Below are positions 8,105 through 16,046 of a DNA stretch of 49,240 nucleotides, one piece after another. A program made the translations under genes and the position numbers. Source of the DNA: Mycobacterium sp. (GTDB lineage Bacteria > Actinomycetota > Actinomycetes > Mycobacteriales > Mycobacteriaceae); assembly GCA_031292665.1 (NCBI GenBank), contig JARLGR010000204.1:1-49240 (forward strand), read 5' to 3'. Positions within the stretch are counted from its first letter, which is position 1, and each line of letters opens with the position of its first letter. The notes under the pieces were generated by a model, which made no database searches, was not told the DNA's origin, and worked only from the letters and a program-made list of their open reading frames with translations.

Positions 8105-9468
8105 CCGGGACGCAACTGGTCAACCCGGCGACCGGGGAAGTCCTGCGATCGGTCGACCACGTCGACGCCGCCGTGGTCGACGACGCGGTGGATCGCGCGC
8201 GGGCCGCCCAGCGGCGCTGGGCGGCGTTGCCGCCGGCGCACCGGGCGGAGGGGTTGCGGGCGTTCGCCGCCGCCGTCGATGCCCACGTCGACGAACTCGC
8301 CGCGCTCGAGGTGGCCAACTCGGGTCACCCCATCGCATCGGCCGAATCGGAGGCCCGCCACGTCCGCGACGTGCTGACGTTCTATGCCGCGAGCCCGGAA
8401 CGCCTGTCCGGCAGGCAGATTCCGGTCTCGGGCGGGCTCGACGTCACCTTCAATGAGCCGTTGGGCGTGGTCGGGGTGATCACGCCGTGGAACTTCCCGC
8501 TGATGATCGCGTCCTGGGGCATCGCGCCGGCGCTGGCCGCGGGCAACGCGGTGCTGGTCAAACCCGCTGAGTGGACGCCGCTGACCACGATGCGACTCGG
8601 CGAGTTGGCGGTGGAAGCCGGGCTGGACCGAGATCTGCTGCAGGTGCTGCCTGGACCGGGCACGGTGGTCGGGGAGCGGTTCGTCACGCATCCCGGGATC
8701 CGCAAGATCGTGTTCACCGGGTCCACCGAAGTCGGCAAGGCGGTGATGGCCAAAGCGGCGGCGCACGTCAAGCGGGTGACGCTGGAACTCGGCGGCAAGA
8801 GCGCCAACATCGTCTTCGCCGACTGCGACCTGGAGCGCGCCGCGGCGACCGCGCCGGCCGGGGTGTTCGACAACGCCGGGCAGGACTGCTGCGCCCGCAG
8901 CCGGATCCTGGTGCAGCGCAGCGTCTACGACCGGTTCATGGAGCTGCTCGAACCCGCGGTGCGCGGCGTCGTCGTCGGGGACCCAAGGTCCCGCGACACC
9001 GAGATGGGCCCGCTGGTGTCCGCCGCGCACCGCGACAAGGTGGCTTCCTACGTGCCCGACGGAGCCCCGATCGCATTTCGGGGAACGGCCCCGTCCGGGG
9101 CCGGATTTTGGTTCCCGCCAACGGTTTTGACCCCGGATCGCACCGACCGTGCCGTCACTGAGGAGATCTTCGGCCCGGTCGTCACCGTGCTGGCGTTCGA
9201 CGACGAGCACGACGCCGTCGCGCTGGCCAACGACACCGCCTACGGGCTGTCGGGATCCATTTGGACCGAAGACCTTTCACGTGCGCTGCGCGTGTCGCGG
9301 GCCGTCGAGTCCGGCAACCTGTCGGTGAACTCGCATTCGTCGGTCCGGTACAACACCCCGTTCGGCGGCTTCAAGCAATCCGGGTTGGGGCGTGAGCTTG
9401 GCGCCGACGCGCCGCTGCATTTCACCGAAACCAAGAACGTGTTCATCGCGATCGCGGAGGAGGGCTAG
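8101..9468 (+). CDS. aldC: Aldehyde dehydrogenase AldC
   Basis: NAD(P)-dependent oxidation of an aldehyde to the acid; cytosolic. The ATG at 8101 overlaps the previous stop (ATGA) and gives 455 residues. Motifs in order: TPWNFPLM for the cofactor pocket, FTGSTEVGK for dinucleotide binding, the general base Glu in LELGGKS, the catalytic Cys in NAGQDCCARS, EEIFGPVV, and the C-terminal FGGFKQSGLGRE. In this operon it probably oxidises an aldehyde formed from a gamma-glutamylated amine (inference). The stop codon abuts the next gene with a one-base overlap at 9468. Confidence 0.93.
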   Translation: MTGTQLVNPATGEVLRSVDHVDAAVVDDAVDRARAAQRRWAALPPAHRAEGLRAFAAAVDAHVDELAALEVANSGHPIASAESEARHVRDVLTFYAASPERLSGRQIPVSGGLDVTFNEPLGVVGVITPWNFPLMIASWGIAPALAAGNAVLVKPAEWTPLTTMRLGELAVEAGLDRDLLQVLPGPGTVVGERFVTHPGIRKIVFTGSTEVGKAVMAKAAAHVKRVTLELGGKSANIVFADCDLERAAATAPAGVFDNAGQDCCARSRILVQRSVYDRFMELLEPAVRGVVVGDPRSRDTEMGPLVSAAHRDKVASYVPDGAPIAFRGTAPSGAGFWFPPTVLTPDRTDRAVTEEIFGPVVTVLAFDDEHDAVALANDTAYGLSGSIWTEDLSRALRVSRAVESGNLSVNSHSSVRYNTPFGGFKQSGLGRELGADAPLHFTETKNVFIAIAEEG

Positions 9469-10250
9469 TGGCGCCGATGGACCTCACGCAACGCCTGGCG
9501 GGCCGGGTGGCGGTGATCACCGGCGGTGGCGGTGGCATCGGATTGGCCGCGGCACGGCGGATGCACGCCGAGGGCGCGACCGTCGTCGTCGGCGACGTCG
9601 ACGGCGACGCCGGTGCCGCGGCCGCCGAGGAGCTGTCCGGGTTGTTCGTGCGCACCGACGTCTCCGACGAGGACGCGGTCAACACGTTGTTCGACACCGC
9701 CGCGCAGACCTACGGCGCGGTAGACATCGCGTTCAACAACGCCGGCATCTCGCCGCCCGAGGACGACCTGATCGAAAACACCGAACTTCCGGCCTGGCAA
9801 CGGGTCCAGGACGTCAACCTGAAATCGGTGTACCTGTGTTGCCGTGCGGCGTTGCGGCACATGGTCCCCGCGCAACGGGGTTCGATCATCAACACGGCGT
9901 CGTTCGTCGCGGTTCTGGGGTCGGCGACATCGCAGATCTCCTATACCGCTGCCAAGGGCGGGGTGCTGGCCATGTCGCGCGAGCTCGGCGTGCAATTCGC
10001 GCGGCAAGGCATCCGGGTCAACGCGCTGTGCCCGGGACCTGTCAACACCCCGCTGCTGCAAGAGTTGTTCGCCAAGGATCCCGAACGGGCCGCCCGCCGG
10101 CTGGTGCACGTGCCTGTGGGGCGCTTCGCCGAACCCGACGAAATCGCGTCGGCCGTAGCCTTTTTGGCCAGTGACGACGCGTCGTTCATTACGGCGTCGA
10201 CGTTCTTGGTGGACGGTGGCATCAGCTCGGCCTACGTCACCCCGCTCTGA
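9468..10250 (+). CDS. Short-chain dehydrogenase/reductase (Rv2857c-like)
   Basis: NAD(P)-dependent oxidoreductase of the classical SDR family, 260 residues. The Rossmann glycine motif TGGGGGIG is near residue 20, NNAG appears in FNNAGISPP, the catalytic Tyr-Lys pair in YTAAKGG, and the PG motif after it in CPGPVNTP. The acidic residue after the second strand (GDVDGD) suggests NAD preference (inference). It starts with GTG immediately at the end of aldC, so the two are co-transcribed. It is the last gene of the amine-catabolism operon; its substrate is unknown. Confidence 0.9.
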   Translation: MAPMDLTQRLAGRVAVITGGGGGIGLAAARRMHAEGATVVVGDVDGDAGAAAAEELSGLFVRTDVSDEDAVNTLFDTAAQTYGAVDIAFNNAGISPPEDDLIENTELPAWQRVQDVNLKSVYLCCRAALRHMVPAQRGSIINTASFVAVLGSATSQISYTAAKGGVLAMSRELGVQFARQGIRVNALCPGPVNTPLLQELFAKDPERAARRLVHVPVGRFAEPDEIASAVAFLASDDASFITASTFLVDGGISSAYVTPL

Positions 10251-10381
10251 CCGCCAAGGGCCCCCACGGGATAACGGCCACTTCGGCGCCTCACTGGTGT
10301 GGACCAGTCGGATCGGCGCGCCAAACCAGCCATGCCCCGGCTGCGCGTCGGTAGGGCGCATTACACGAATTGGAGCCGACT

Positions 10382-10807
10382 ATGGACCAAATTTCGCGAT
10401 TTTCCAGTCCATGCAACGCTGCCGTGAAATATGTTCCCAGGTTTATGAGACGACTCATCGTGGGATCAGCAATGACTGTGTTGGTGGTCGGCGGTTTAGG
10501 TCTGGGCGCAGGTAATGCCCAGGCCGACGTCTGTTCCAATTACCCTGGCCAGCCTGCGCGTTGCGCCCCGCCCGAGGGACCCCAGGGGTGCTACGACTCA
10601 GGGATCTGCAGCCAAGAATGGTGCCCAAATATGGGCCCAATGCTGCGGATGCCCAACTGGGACAGGAGCGTCTGCCACACCTACTACTTCGCACCTAACT
10701 CCGGCTCCCCCGCGGAGATTATCCAAGGACAGCCTCCAGGTTCGCTGGTTCCTCGTCAAGTCGTGCCTCACTGGCTATGTCCTAATCAAGACCGGGGCGG
10801 CTGTTGA
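10382..10807 (+). CDS. Small secreted cysteine-rich protein
   Basis: Protein of 141 residues from the ATG at 10382 (GGAG 5-6 nt upstream); an internal ATG at 10445 would give a more usual short signal peptide starting MRRLIVG. A hydrophobic core (VLVVGGLGLGAG) ends in a probable signal peptidase site NAQA|D. The mature part, about 93 residues, contains eight cysteines and many prolines, suggesting a disulfide-stabilised exported protein. GC content is visibly lower than that of neighbouring genes. It stands alone between the amine-catabolism operon and the hydrogenase island. I do not recognise a named family; small secreted proteins of this layout are frequent in mycobacteria. Confidence 0.7.
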   Translation: MDQISRFSSPCNAAVKYVPRFMRRLIVGSAMTVLVVGGLGLGAGNAQADVCSNYPGQPARCAPPEGPQGCYDSGICSQEWCPNMGPMLRMPNWDRSVCHTYYFAPNSGSPAEIIQGQPPGSLVPRQVVPHWLCPNQDRGGC

Positions 10808-10929
10808 CCGTCGTTGTCATATCCAGTGGCGGTCAACACCGCGCCGGGTAGCACGGATTGCTGTCATGGACTCCCATCTGACCCGTTCTCGATGCAGACG
10901 AGCGGCTTATCGGCGACGATGCCGTCAAG

Positions 10930-12066
10930 CTAATGACCGGCAAAGGATCTCACAGCGATGAGCGGAATGGCTATTTCGGCCGCGGTGGCCGCGCCGTGAA
11001 AGCCTATGAGGCGAGCTGTTTCCGGGGGCTCGTGTCCGGTTGCCAGCACGGCCACATCGCCGGTGCACACGACGACGACGTCGCCGATGCGGGGCAGGTG
11101 CGCCGGGTCGACCGGCCCGAACATCCCGGTGGCCACGGCCTGTTCGCGGCTGTACACCTGGGCGCGTCCGTCCAGCACCTCGCTCCAGGCGGCCCGCACA
11201 TCCGTGGCGGCGCCCGGTTGGGTGTGCAGGTAGCGCACCCGCGGCTCGCCCGCCACCACCCGGACTCCCGCGCTCAGCCTGGGGTCGGCGTCGAGGTCGA
11301 CGCGAGCGTCCTCCGGGACGTTGAGGCCGCCGTGGTCGGCGGTCACCAGCAGCACCGCATTCTCGGGCAGGGTCTCGACGAGCCGGGTCAGCAGCGCATC
11401 CACGCGGCCCGCCGCCTCGTGCCACGGGGCCGAGCCGATGCCGAAGAGGTGGGCAGCGGTGTCCAGGTCGGCGGTATAGCCGTAGACCAATCCCGGCCCC
11501 GCGCGCAGTTCGTCGGCCACTCGCTGGGCGTAGTCGTCGGTCGAGGCGGTCGGACAGAACTGCGCGCCCCGATATGCCGCGTCGGTCAGCCCGCTGCCGA
11601 GGAACCACTCCGGCAGCACGGCGCGCACGCTGGTCCCGCCCCGCGCGAGCCGCTGAAACCAGGTCGGCAACGGCTGCCAACCGGCGTGCGGGGGATCGTC
11701 GCGCCACCGGATGTGGTTGAGCACCCGGTCGGTGCCGGGGACGTTGAGGGTGAAGCCCAGGATGCCGTGCTCACCCGGCTGTGCGCCGGTGCCCAGCGAC
11801 ACCAGGCTGGTCGGTGTCGTGGACGGAAAGGTGCAGGCGAGTTCCAGGAGCCGCCCGGAGTCTCCGGCCAGCACGGAGGAGAGCAGGGGCGCACCGCCGG
11901 CCAGCTCCGGTAACAAGTGCCAGCCCATCCCGTCCACCAGCACGACGGCGACGCGGTCTGTCCGGTCAACACCCACCCGGTCCGCCAGCCCCAGCCTGTC
12001 CTCGGCGCCCGGAAGCCCGAGCAGCGCGGCGGCGGCGGGTAGCACGTCGCAGATCGAACCGGGCAC
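10930..12066 (-). CDS. Alkaline phosphatase/nucleotide pyrophosphatase-fold protein at the end of the hydrogenase operon
   Basis: Metal-dependent phospho- or phosphodiesterase of the type I phosphodiesterase family, 378 residues from GTG at 12066. Visible signatures: metal-binding Asp in VDGMGWHLL, the probable nucleophile Thr in FPSTTPTSL, a GEHGILGF segment, His in DTAAHLFGIGS, and Asp-His in TADHGG. There is no signal peptide, so it is probably cytosolic. It follows the upstream conserved gene by 24 nt on the same strand and is the last gene of the minus-strand hydrogenase block. Whether it serves hydrogenase biogenesis or is a passenger cannot be told. Substrate unknown. Confidence 0.82.
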   Translation of the reverse strand: MPGSICDVLPAAAALLGLPGAEDRLGLADRVGVDRTDRVAVVLVDGMGWHLLPELAGGAPLLSSVLAGDSGRLLELACTFPSTTPTSLVSLGTGAQPGEHGILGFTLNVPGTDRVLNHIRWRDDPPHAGWQPLPTWFQRLARGGTSVRAVLPEWFLGSGLTDAAYRGAQFCPTASTDDYAQRVADELRAGPGLVYGYTADLDTAAHLFGIGSAPWHEAAGRVDALLTRLVETLPENAVLLVTADHGGLNVPEDARVDLDADPRLSAGVRVVAGEPRVRYLHTQPGAATDVRAAWSEVLDGRAQVYSREQAVATGMFGPVDPAHLPRIGDVVVVCTGDVAVLATGHEPPETARLIGFHGAATAAEIAIPLIAVRSFAGH

Positions 12067-12090
12067 GCGGTCAGTGTTGCATGACGATGG

Positions 12091-12810
12091 CTAAACGCCC
12101 GCCAGCCGTTGACTGGTCACCCGCAGCTGCCGGTCCGTGCTCTCACTCAGCGCGCCAACCTGGTCCGCCGACAGCCGGCCGCACAGCCGGCCCCAGTGCG
12201 CGGCCACCTGGTCGCCCACCGCCACATCGGGAACCGCGCTGTAGCCGTCGGCCCAGATGTCGAGCCCCCGGGCCGACGGTTCGGACAGCGTGAGCGCCCG
12301 ACCATCCCACAGCAGCTTCTGGCACAAGACGTCGACCTGATCGCCGGACACGGAAAGAACTGTGCCCCAGGTGATGCGGCAATTGTCGAGGACGCCGAGC
12401 GGGTGTTCGTCCATGCTTCCGTTTCTAAGCCCCAGAAACCGCGTCCACGGGTAGACGCCGAACACGTGGAAGCTGTGGTTGCCCGCCGCCTCGCCCGCCA
12501 GGTCCGGCGTGAGATGCGACCAGTAATGACCGGCCTGCGGGCCGATGATTTCCAGCAGCGCGTGGTAGAAGTCGTGGGGGTCGAGGTCGGCGCCGGCGCC
12601 GCCGCCGAGCCAATAGGATTCGACGATTAGGTAATCCAGCGGGTCGGCGATCCCGGTCAGCGTGGACAGCACCCGCAAATACGGCCAGGCCCCGGAGAAC
12701 CGCGTCGCCGCCCTGCGCACGTCGTCGACTGAGCCATCGCGCAGGGTGACTCCGAGTGGAGGGCCGCAGTAGCCGAGTGCGTTGGGGGCGTACGCGTAGC
12801 GGGCGAACAT
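12091..12810 (-). CDS. Conserved protein of unknown function downstream of hypD (DUF6390-like)
   Basis: Protein of 239 residues from the ATG at 12810, 26 nt after the hypD stop. The reading frame is open further upstream, but that part has no protein-like composition and would overlap hypD. Segments such as ARYAYAPNALGYCGPP, YLIVESYWLGGG, FHVFGVYPWTRFLG and DNCRITWGTV are rich in aromatic residues and look like a single globular domain. No cofactor motif is recognised, and a single Cys (GYCGPP) lies near the N-terminus. I believe this matches an actinobacterial DUF often found beside hyp genes. An accessory role in maturation or assembly is inferred from position only. Confidence 0.75.
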   Translation of the reverse strand: MFARYAYAPNALGYCGPPLGVTLRDGSVDDVRRAATRFSGAWPYLRVLSTLTGIADPLDYLIVESYWLGGGAGADLDPHDFYHALLEIIGPQAGHYWSHLTPDLAGEAAGNHSFHVFGVYPWTRFLGLRNGSMDEHPLGVLDNCRITWGTVLSVSGDQVDVLCQKLLWDGRALTLSEPSARGLDIWADGYSAVPDVAVGDQVAAHWGRLCGRLSADQVGALSESTDRQLRVTSQRLAGV

Positions 12811-12836
12811 GTCGGCGCCGCGGGTGTCGGGGTTGG

Positions 12837-13967
12837 TCAAATGTGGCCCACGAGTTTGGCGGCGTCTTTGTGGAGGCGGCCGAAGTTGTAGTAGGCGGCG
12901 CAGGCGCCTTCGGGGGAGACCATGCAGGTGCCGATGGGGGTTTCGGGGGTGCAGGCGGTGCCGAAGACTTTGCATTCCCAGGGTTTGAGGACGCCTTTGA
13001 GGACTTCGCCGCATTGGCAGGCTTTGGGATCGGCGACGCGGACGCCGGGCATCGCGAAGCGTAGTTCGGCGTCGTAGTCCGCGTAGTCGTCGTGTAGGCG
13101 TAGCGCGCTGTGCGAGATGAAGCCCAGGCCGCGCCATTCGAAGTGGGGGCGCAGGGCGAACACGTGGCCCATCAGGGCCAGGGCGGCGGGGTTGCCGTGT
13201 TCGGGGACGACGCGGGTGTATTGGTTTTCCACTTCGCAGCGCCCGTCGCGGATCTGGGTGAGCAGCATCGCCACCGACGCCAGGATGTCGAGTGGTTCGA
13301 ACCCGGCCACCACCAACGGTTTGTGGTACACCTCGGGCACGAAGCGGTAGGGGCGGTTGCCAACCACGGTGGAGACGTGGCCGGGGCCGATGAACCCCGA
13401 CAGGCGCAGGTCGGGGGATTCCAGGATGGCTTTGATGGGCGGGACGATGGTGACGTGGTTGCAGAACACGCTGAAATTCGCCAGGCCGAGGTCGCGGGCG
13501 CGCATCAGGGTGACCGCGGTGGAGGGGGCGGTGGTCTCGAAGCCGATGGCGAAGAACACCACCTGGTTGTCGGGGTTGTCCACGGCGATCTTCAGCGCGT
13601 CCAGGGGGGAGTAGACGAACCGCACGTCAGCGCCCTTGGCTTTGGCGTCCAGCAGGCTGCCGTGCGAGCCGGGTACGCGCATCATGTCGCCGAAGCAGGT
13701 GAAGATCACCCCGGGCTGCGACGCGAGCCACATGGCGTCGTCGATGCGGCCCATCGGGATGACGCAGACCGGGCAGCCGGGGCCGTGGACGAGTTCGACA
13801 GTCTCGGGCAGCAGGTGTTCGATGCCGTGGCGGTAGATGGTGTGGGTGTGCCCGCCGCACACTTCCATGAACTTGAACACCTCGCCGTCGGTCCCGGCGA
13901 GGCGCTCGATGGCGGCCAGCAGTCGCCGGGCGGCGGCGGGGTCGCGGAACTCGTCCACAAACTTCAT
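12837..13967 (-). CDS. hypD: Hydrogenase maturation protein HypD
   Basis: Iron-sulfur scaffold on which the Fe(CN)2CO unit is assembled together with HypC and HypE. It has 376 residues. All diagnostic motifs are present: CGGHTH near residue 38, HGPGCPVCV near 66, GFETTAPS and GPGHVSTVVG. The C-terminal [4Fe-4S] cysteine cluster is CQCGEVL, CKVFGTACTPETPIGTCMV and EGAC. It lies 16 nt after hypC2 and is translated in the same operon. Very high confidence. Confidence 0.98.
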   Translation of the reverse strand: MKFVDEFRDPAAARRLLAAIERLAGTDGEVFKFMEVCGGHTHTIYRHGIEHLLPETVELVHGPGCPVCVIPMGRIDDAMWLASQPGVIFTCFGDMMRVPGSHGSLLDAKAKGADVRFVYSPLDALKIAVDNPDNQVVFFAIGFETTAPSTAVTLMRARDLGLANFSVFCNHVTIVPPIKAILESPDLRLSGFIGPGHVSTVVGNRPYRFVPEVYHKPLVVAGFEPLDILASVAMLLTQIRDGRCEVENQYTRVVPEHGNPAALALMGHVFALRPHFEWRGLGFISHSALRLHDDYADYDAELRFAMPGVRVADPKACQCGEVLKGVLKPWECKVFGTACTPETPIGTCMVSPEGACAAYYNFGRLHKDAAKLVGHI

Positions 13968-13983
13968 CGGGATCCCCCTAAAG

Positions 13984-14256
13984 TCAGATGATGGCCGTGG
14001 AGTCGAAGGCGTCGATCTCGCTGGTGTAGGCGTCGCCGAGTTTCTGGATCGCGGCCAGGGTGAGCAGGGCTTCGGTTTCGTCGATGGTGGCTATCGCGAA
14101 CCCGACGTGCACGAGTACCCAGTCGCCGCATTCGGGCATGTCGTCTTCCAGCAGCCGCACGCTGATCGTGCGCTGCACGCCGCTGACATCGACCTTCGCC
14201 AGATAGTTGGCCGCATCGGTGATCTCGACGATGCGGCCCGGAATCCCCAAACACAT
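13984..14256 (-). CDS. hypC: Hydrogenase assembly chaperone HypC (second copy)
   Basis: Small chaperone of 90 residues that carries the iron centre with HypD and delivers it to the large-subunit precursor. It begins MCLGIPGRIVEI, so the essential Cys2 is present, and continues as an OB-like beta barrel (AKVDVSGVQRTISVRLL, GDWVLVHVGFAI). It lies 15 nt after hypE and 16 nt before hypD, the classic hypE-C-D order for this strand. A second, clearly different HypC is encoded at 19136-19402 and a HypC-like domain is fused to a SIS protein at 16043-16771. This copy is the most likely HypD partner. Confidence 0.96.
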   Translation of the reverse strand: MCLGIPGRIVEITDAANYLAKVDVSGVQRTISVRLLEDDMPECGDWVLVHVGFAIATIDETEALLTLAAIQKLGDAYTSEIDAFDSTAII

Positions 14257-14271
14257 TTCAGGCTCCTCTTG

Positions 14272-15384
14272 TCAGCAGATGCGGGGCAGCGGGTCGCCGA
14301 CGAGCATGTCGACGATCCGGGTGCCGCCGAACCCGGTCCGCAGCACGACGCTGTCGGCCGGCTCGGCCACGATTTCCCCCACCTCGGCCGCATCGATCCC
14401 CAAGGGGTGCGACCGCAACGCGGCCAGCCCCGCCTGCGCTTCCTGCGGGGCGACGACGGCGATGAACGTGCCCTCGTTGGCCACATACAGCGGGTCAATG
14501 CCCAGCAGCTCACACGCCCCGGTGACCGTGGGCGCCACGGGGAGGCGCTGTTCGTCGAGCAGCACCCCCAGGCCGGCGGCCTGGGCCAGTTCGTTGCACA
14601 CGGTGCCCACCCCGCCGCGGGTGGCATCGCGCAGCCACCGGGTGGAGGGGGCGGCGGCCAACAACAACTCCACCAGCGGGCTCACCGAGGCGGTGTCCGA
14701 GGCGATGTCGGCCTCAATCGCCAGATCACCGCGGGCCAGCATCACCGCCATGCCGTGCTGACCCATCGACCCCGACAACAGCACCCTGTCGCCGGTACGC
14801 ACCGACTCCGCCGACAACACCCGGCCCGTGGGGATCACCCCAACCCCGGTGGTGGTGATGAACAGCCCGTCGGCCGCGCCCCTGGGCACCACCTTGGTGT
14901 CGCCGGTGACGATCTGCACGCCCGCGACCGCGGCGGCGGCCGCCATGTCGGCGACGATCTCCTTCAATTCGGCGATCGAGAACCCTTCTTCGAGCACGAA
15001 CGCCGCCGCAATCCACGCCGGCACCGCCCCGGCCATCGCCAGGTCATTACACGTGCCATGCACGGCCAACTCCCCGATCGAGCCCCCCGGGAAACGCCTG
15101 GGCTGCACCACAAACGAATCCGTCGACATCGCCACCCGCTGCCCACCGGGCAACGTCAACACCGCGCCATCCCCCAACGACTCCAACAGCGGATTACGAA
15201 ACGCCTCCACAAACACCGCATCCACCAACGCCGCCGATGCCTTCCCTCCCGCCCCATGCGCCAACGTCACATGATCATCCACCAACCGCGGACGACGCCG
15301 ACGAAACAACTCAATCCGCTCAATCACCTCGCTTTCGCCGAACCGCGGACCCGACGACAAATAGTCGCCCGATGACCTGCTCAT
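14272..15384 (-). CDS. hypE: Carbamoyl dehydratase HypE
   Basis: Converts the carbamoyl group that HypF places on its C-terminal cysteine into thiocyanate, the source of the CN ligands. The start is the ATG at 15384, overlapping the SIS gene stop (ATGA), giving 370 residues. PurM-like features include LAHGAGGKAS, MSTDSFVVQP and GDTKVVPRG; the C-terminus ends PRIC, with the terminal cysteine required for chemistry. An upstream in-frame extension to 15432 overlaps the SIS gene and is not needed. Confidence 0.97.
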   Translation of the reverse strand: MSRSSGDYLSSGPRFGESEVIERIELFRRRRPRLVDDHVTLAHGAGGKASAALVDAVFVEAFRNPLLESLGDGAVLTLPGGQRVAMSTDSFVVQPRRFPGGSIGELAVHGTCNDLAMAGAVPAWIAAAFVLEEGFSIAELKEIVADMAAAAAVAGVQIVTGDTKVVPRGAADGLFITTTGVGVIPTGRVLSAESVRTGDRVLLSGSMGQHGMAVMLARGDLAIEADIASDTASVSPLVELLLAAAPSTRWLRDATRGGVGTVCNELAQAAGLGVLLDEQRLPVAPTVTGACELLGIDPLYVANEGTFIAVVAPQEAQAGLAALRSHPLGIDAAEVGEIVAEPADSVVLRTGFGGTRIVDMLVGDPLPRIC

Positions 15385-16046
15385 GCGGCCCCCACATCCT
15401 TTCCGCGCAGACGATCGTGCACGGCCAGCCACAGCTGATAGCCCAGCAGCGCCTGGGATTCCTGGATCCGGTGCACGCTCTGTGACCGAACGACGAAGCA
15501 GGCGTCCACATTCGGGCTGTCCGTGAAGGCGCCGCCGTCGTAACCGGCGAACCCGACGGTGTACAGGCCGCGCTGACGCGCCTCGGCCAGACCGGCCAGC
15601 AGATTCGGCGAATTCCCGCTGGTCGACATCGCGATCGCGATGTCGCCGGCCTTGGCCCGCGCGATCAACTGACGCGCGAACACCAGGTCGAACCCGACAT
15701 CGTTACCCAGGGCGGTCAGGATGGCCTGGTCCGTGGTGAGCGACCACGCGGGCAGCGCATCACCGATCTGCGGGCGGGCGAACAACCCGGCCAGGGTCGC
15801 GGAATCGGTGCAGCTGCCGCCGTTTCCGAAGGTGAACAACCTTCCCCCCGCCGCGAAACGGTGTGCCATCTCGGTGGCGGCCCGGTTCAGCAAGTCGGCG
15901 TTGGCTTCCAGCGTCGAGCGCCGCAGCGCCAGGCTCTCGGCGGCCTTGGCCTGTGCGGACGCGGCGAGGTCGGCGAGCAGCGACGCCGAATCGCTTTCCT
16001 CGGCGTCGATGAACGGATAGAGGAAGCTGGTGGGTTCGTCTGTCAT
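15381..16046 (-). CDS. SIS-domain protein (GmhA/phosphoheptose isomerase-like) in the hyp operon
   Basis: Protein of 221 residues with one sugar-isomerase (SIS) domain. FTFGNGGSCTDSATLAG corresponds to the phosphosugar loop of GmhA, and MSTSGNSPNLL is the second ligand-binding loop. The start is the ATG at 16046, overlapping the preceding SIS-HypC gene (ATGA); its stop overlaps hypE. Classical GmhA makes heptose for lipopolysaccharide. Its location in this operon suggests that the domain has been recruited for another purpose, perhaps handling a phosphosugar or nucleotide-like ligand during NiFe assembly (inference). No established hydrogenase role is known to me. Confidence 0.87.
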   Translation of the reverse strand: MTDEPTSFLYPFIDAEESDSASLLADLAASAQAKAAESLALRRSTLEANADLLNRAATEMAHRFAAGGRLFTFGNGGSCTDSATLAGLFARPQIGDALPAWSLTTDQAILTALGNDVGFDLVFARQLIARAKAGDIAIAMSTSGNSPNLLAGLAEARQRGLYTVGFAGYDGGAFTDSPNVDACFVVRSQSVHRIQESQALLGYQLWLAVHDRLRGKDVGAA

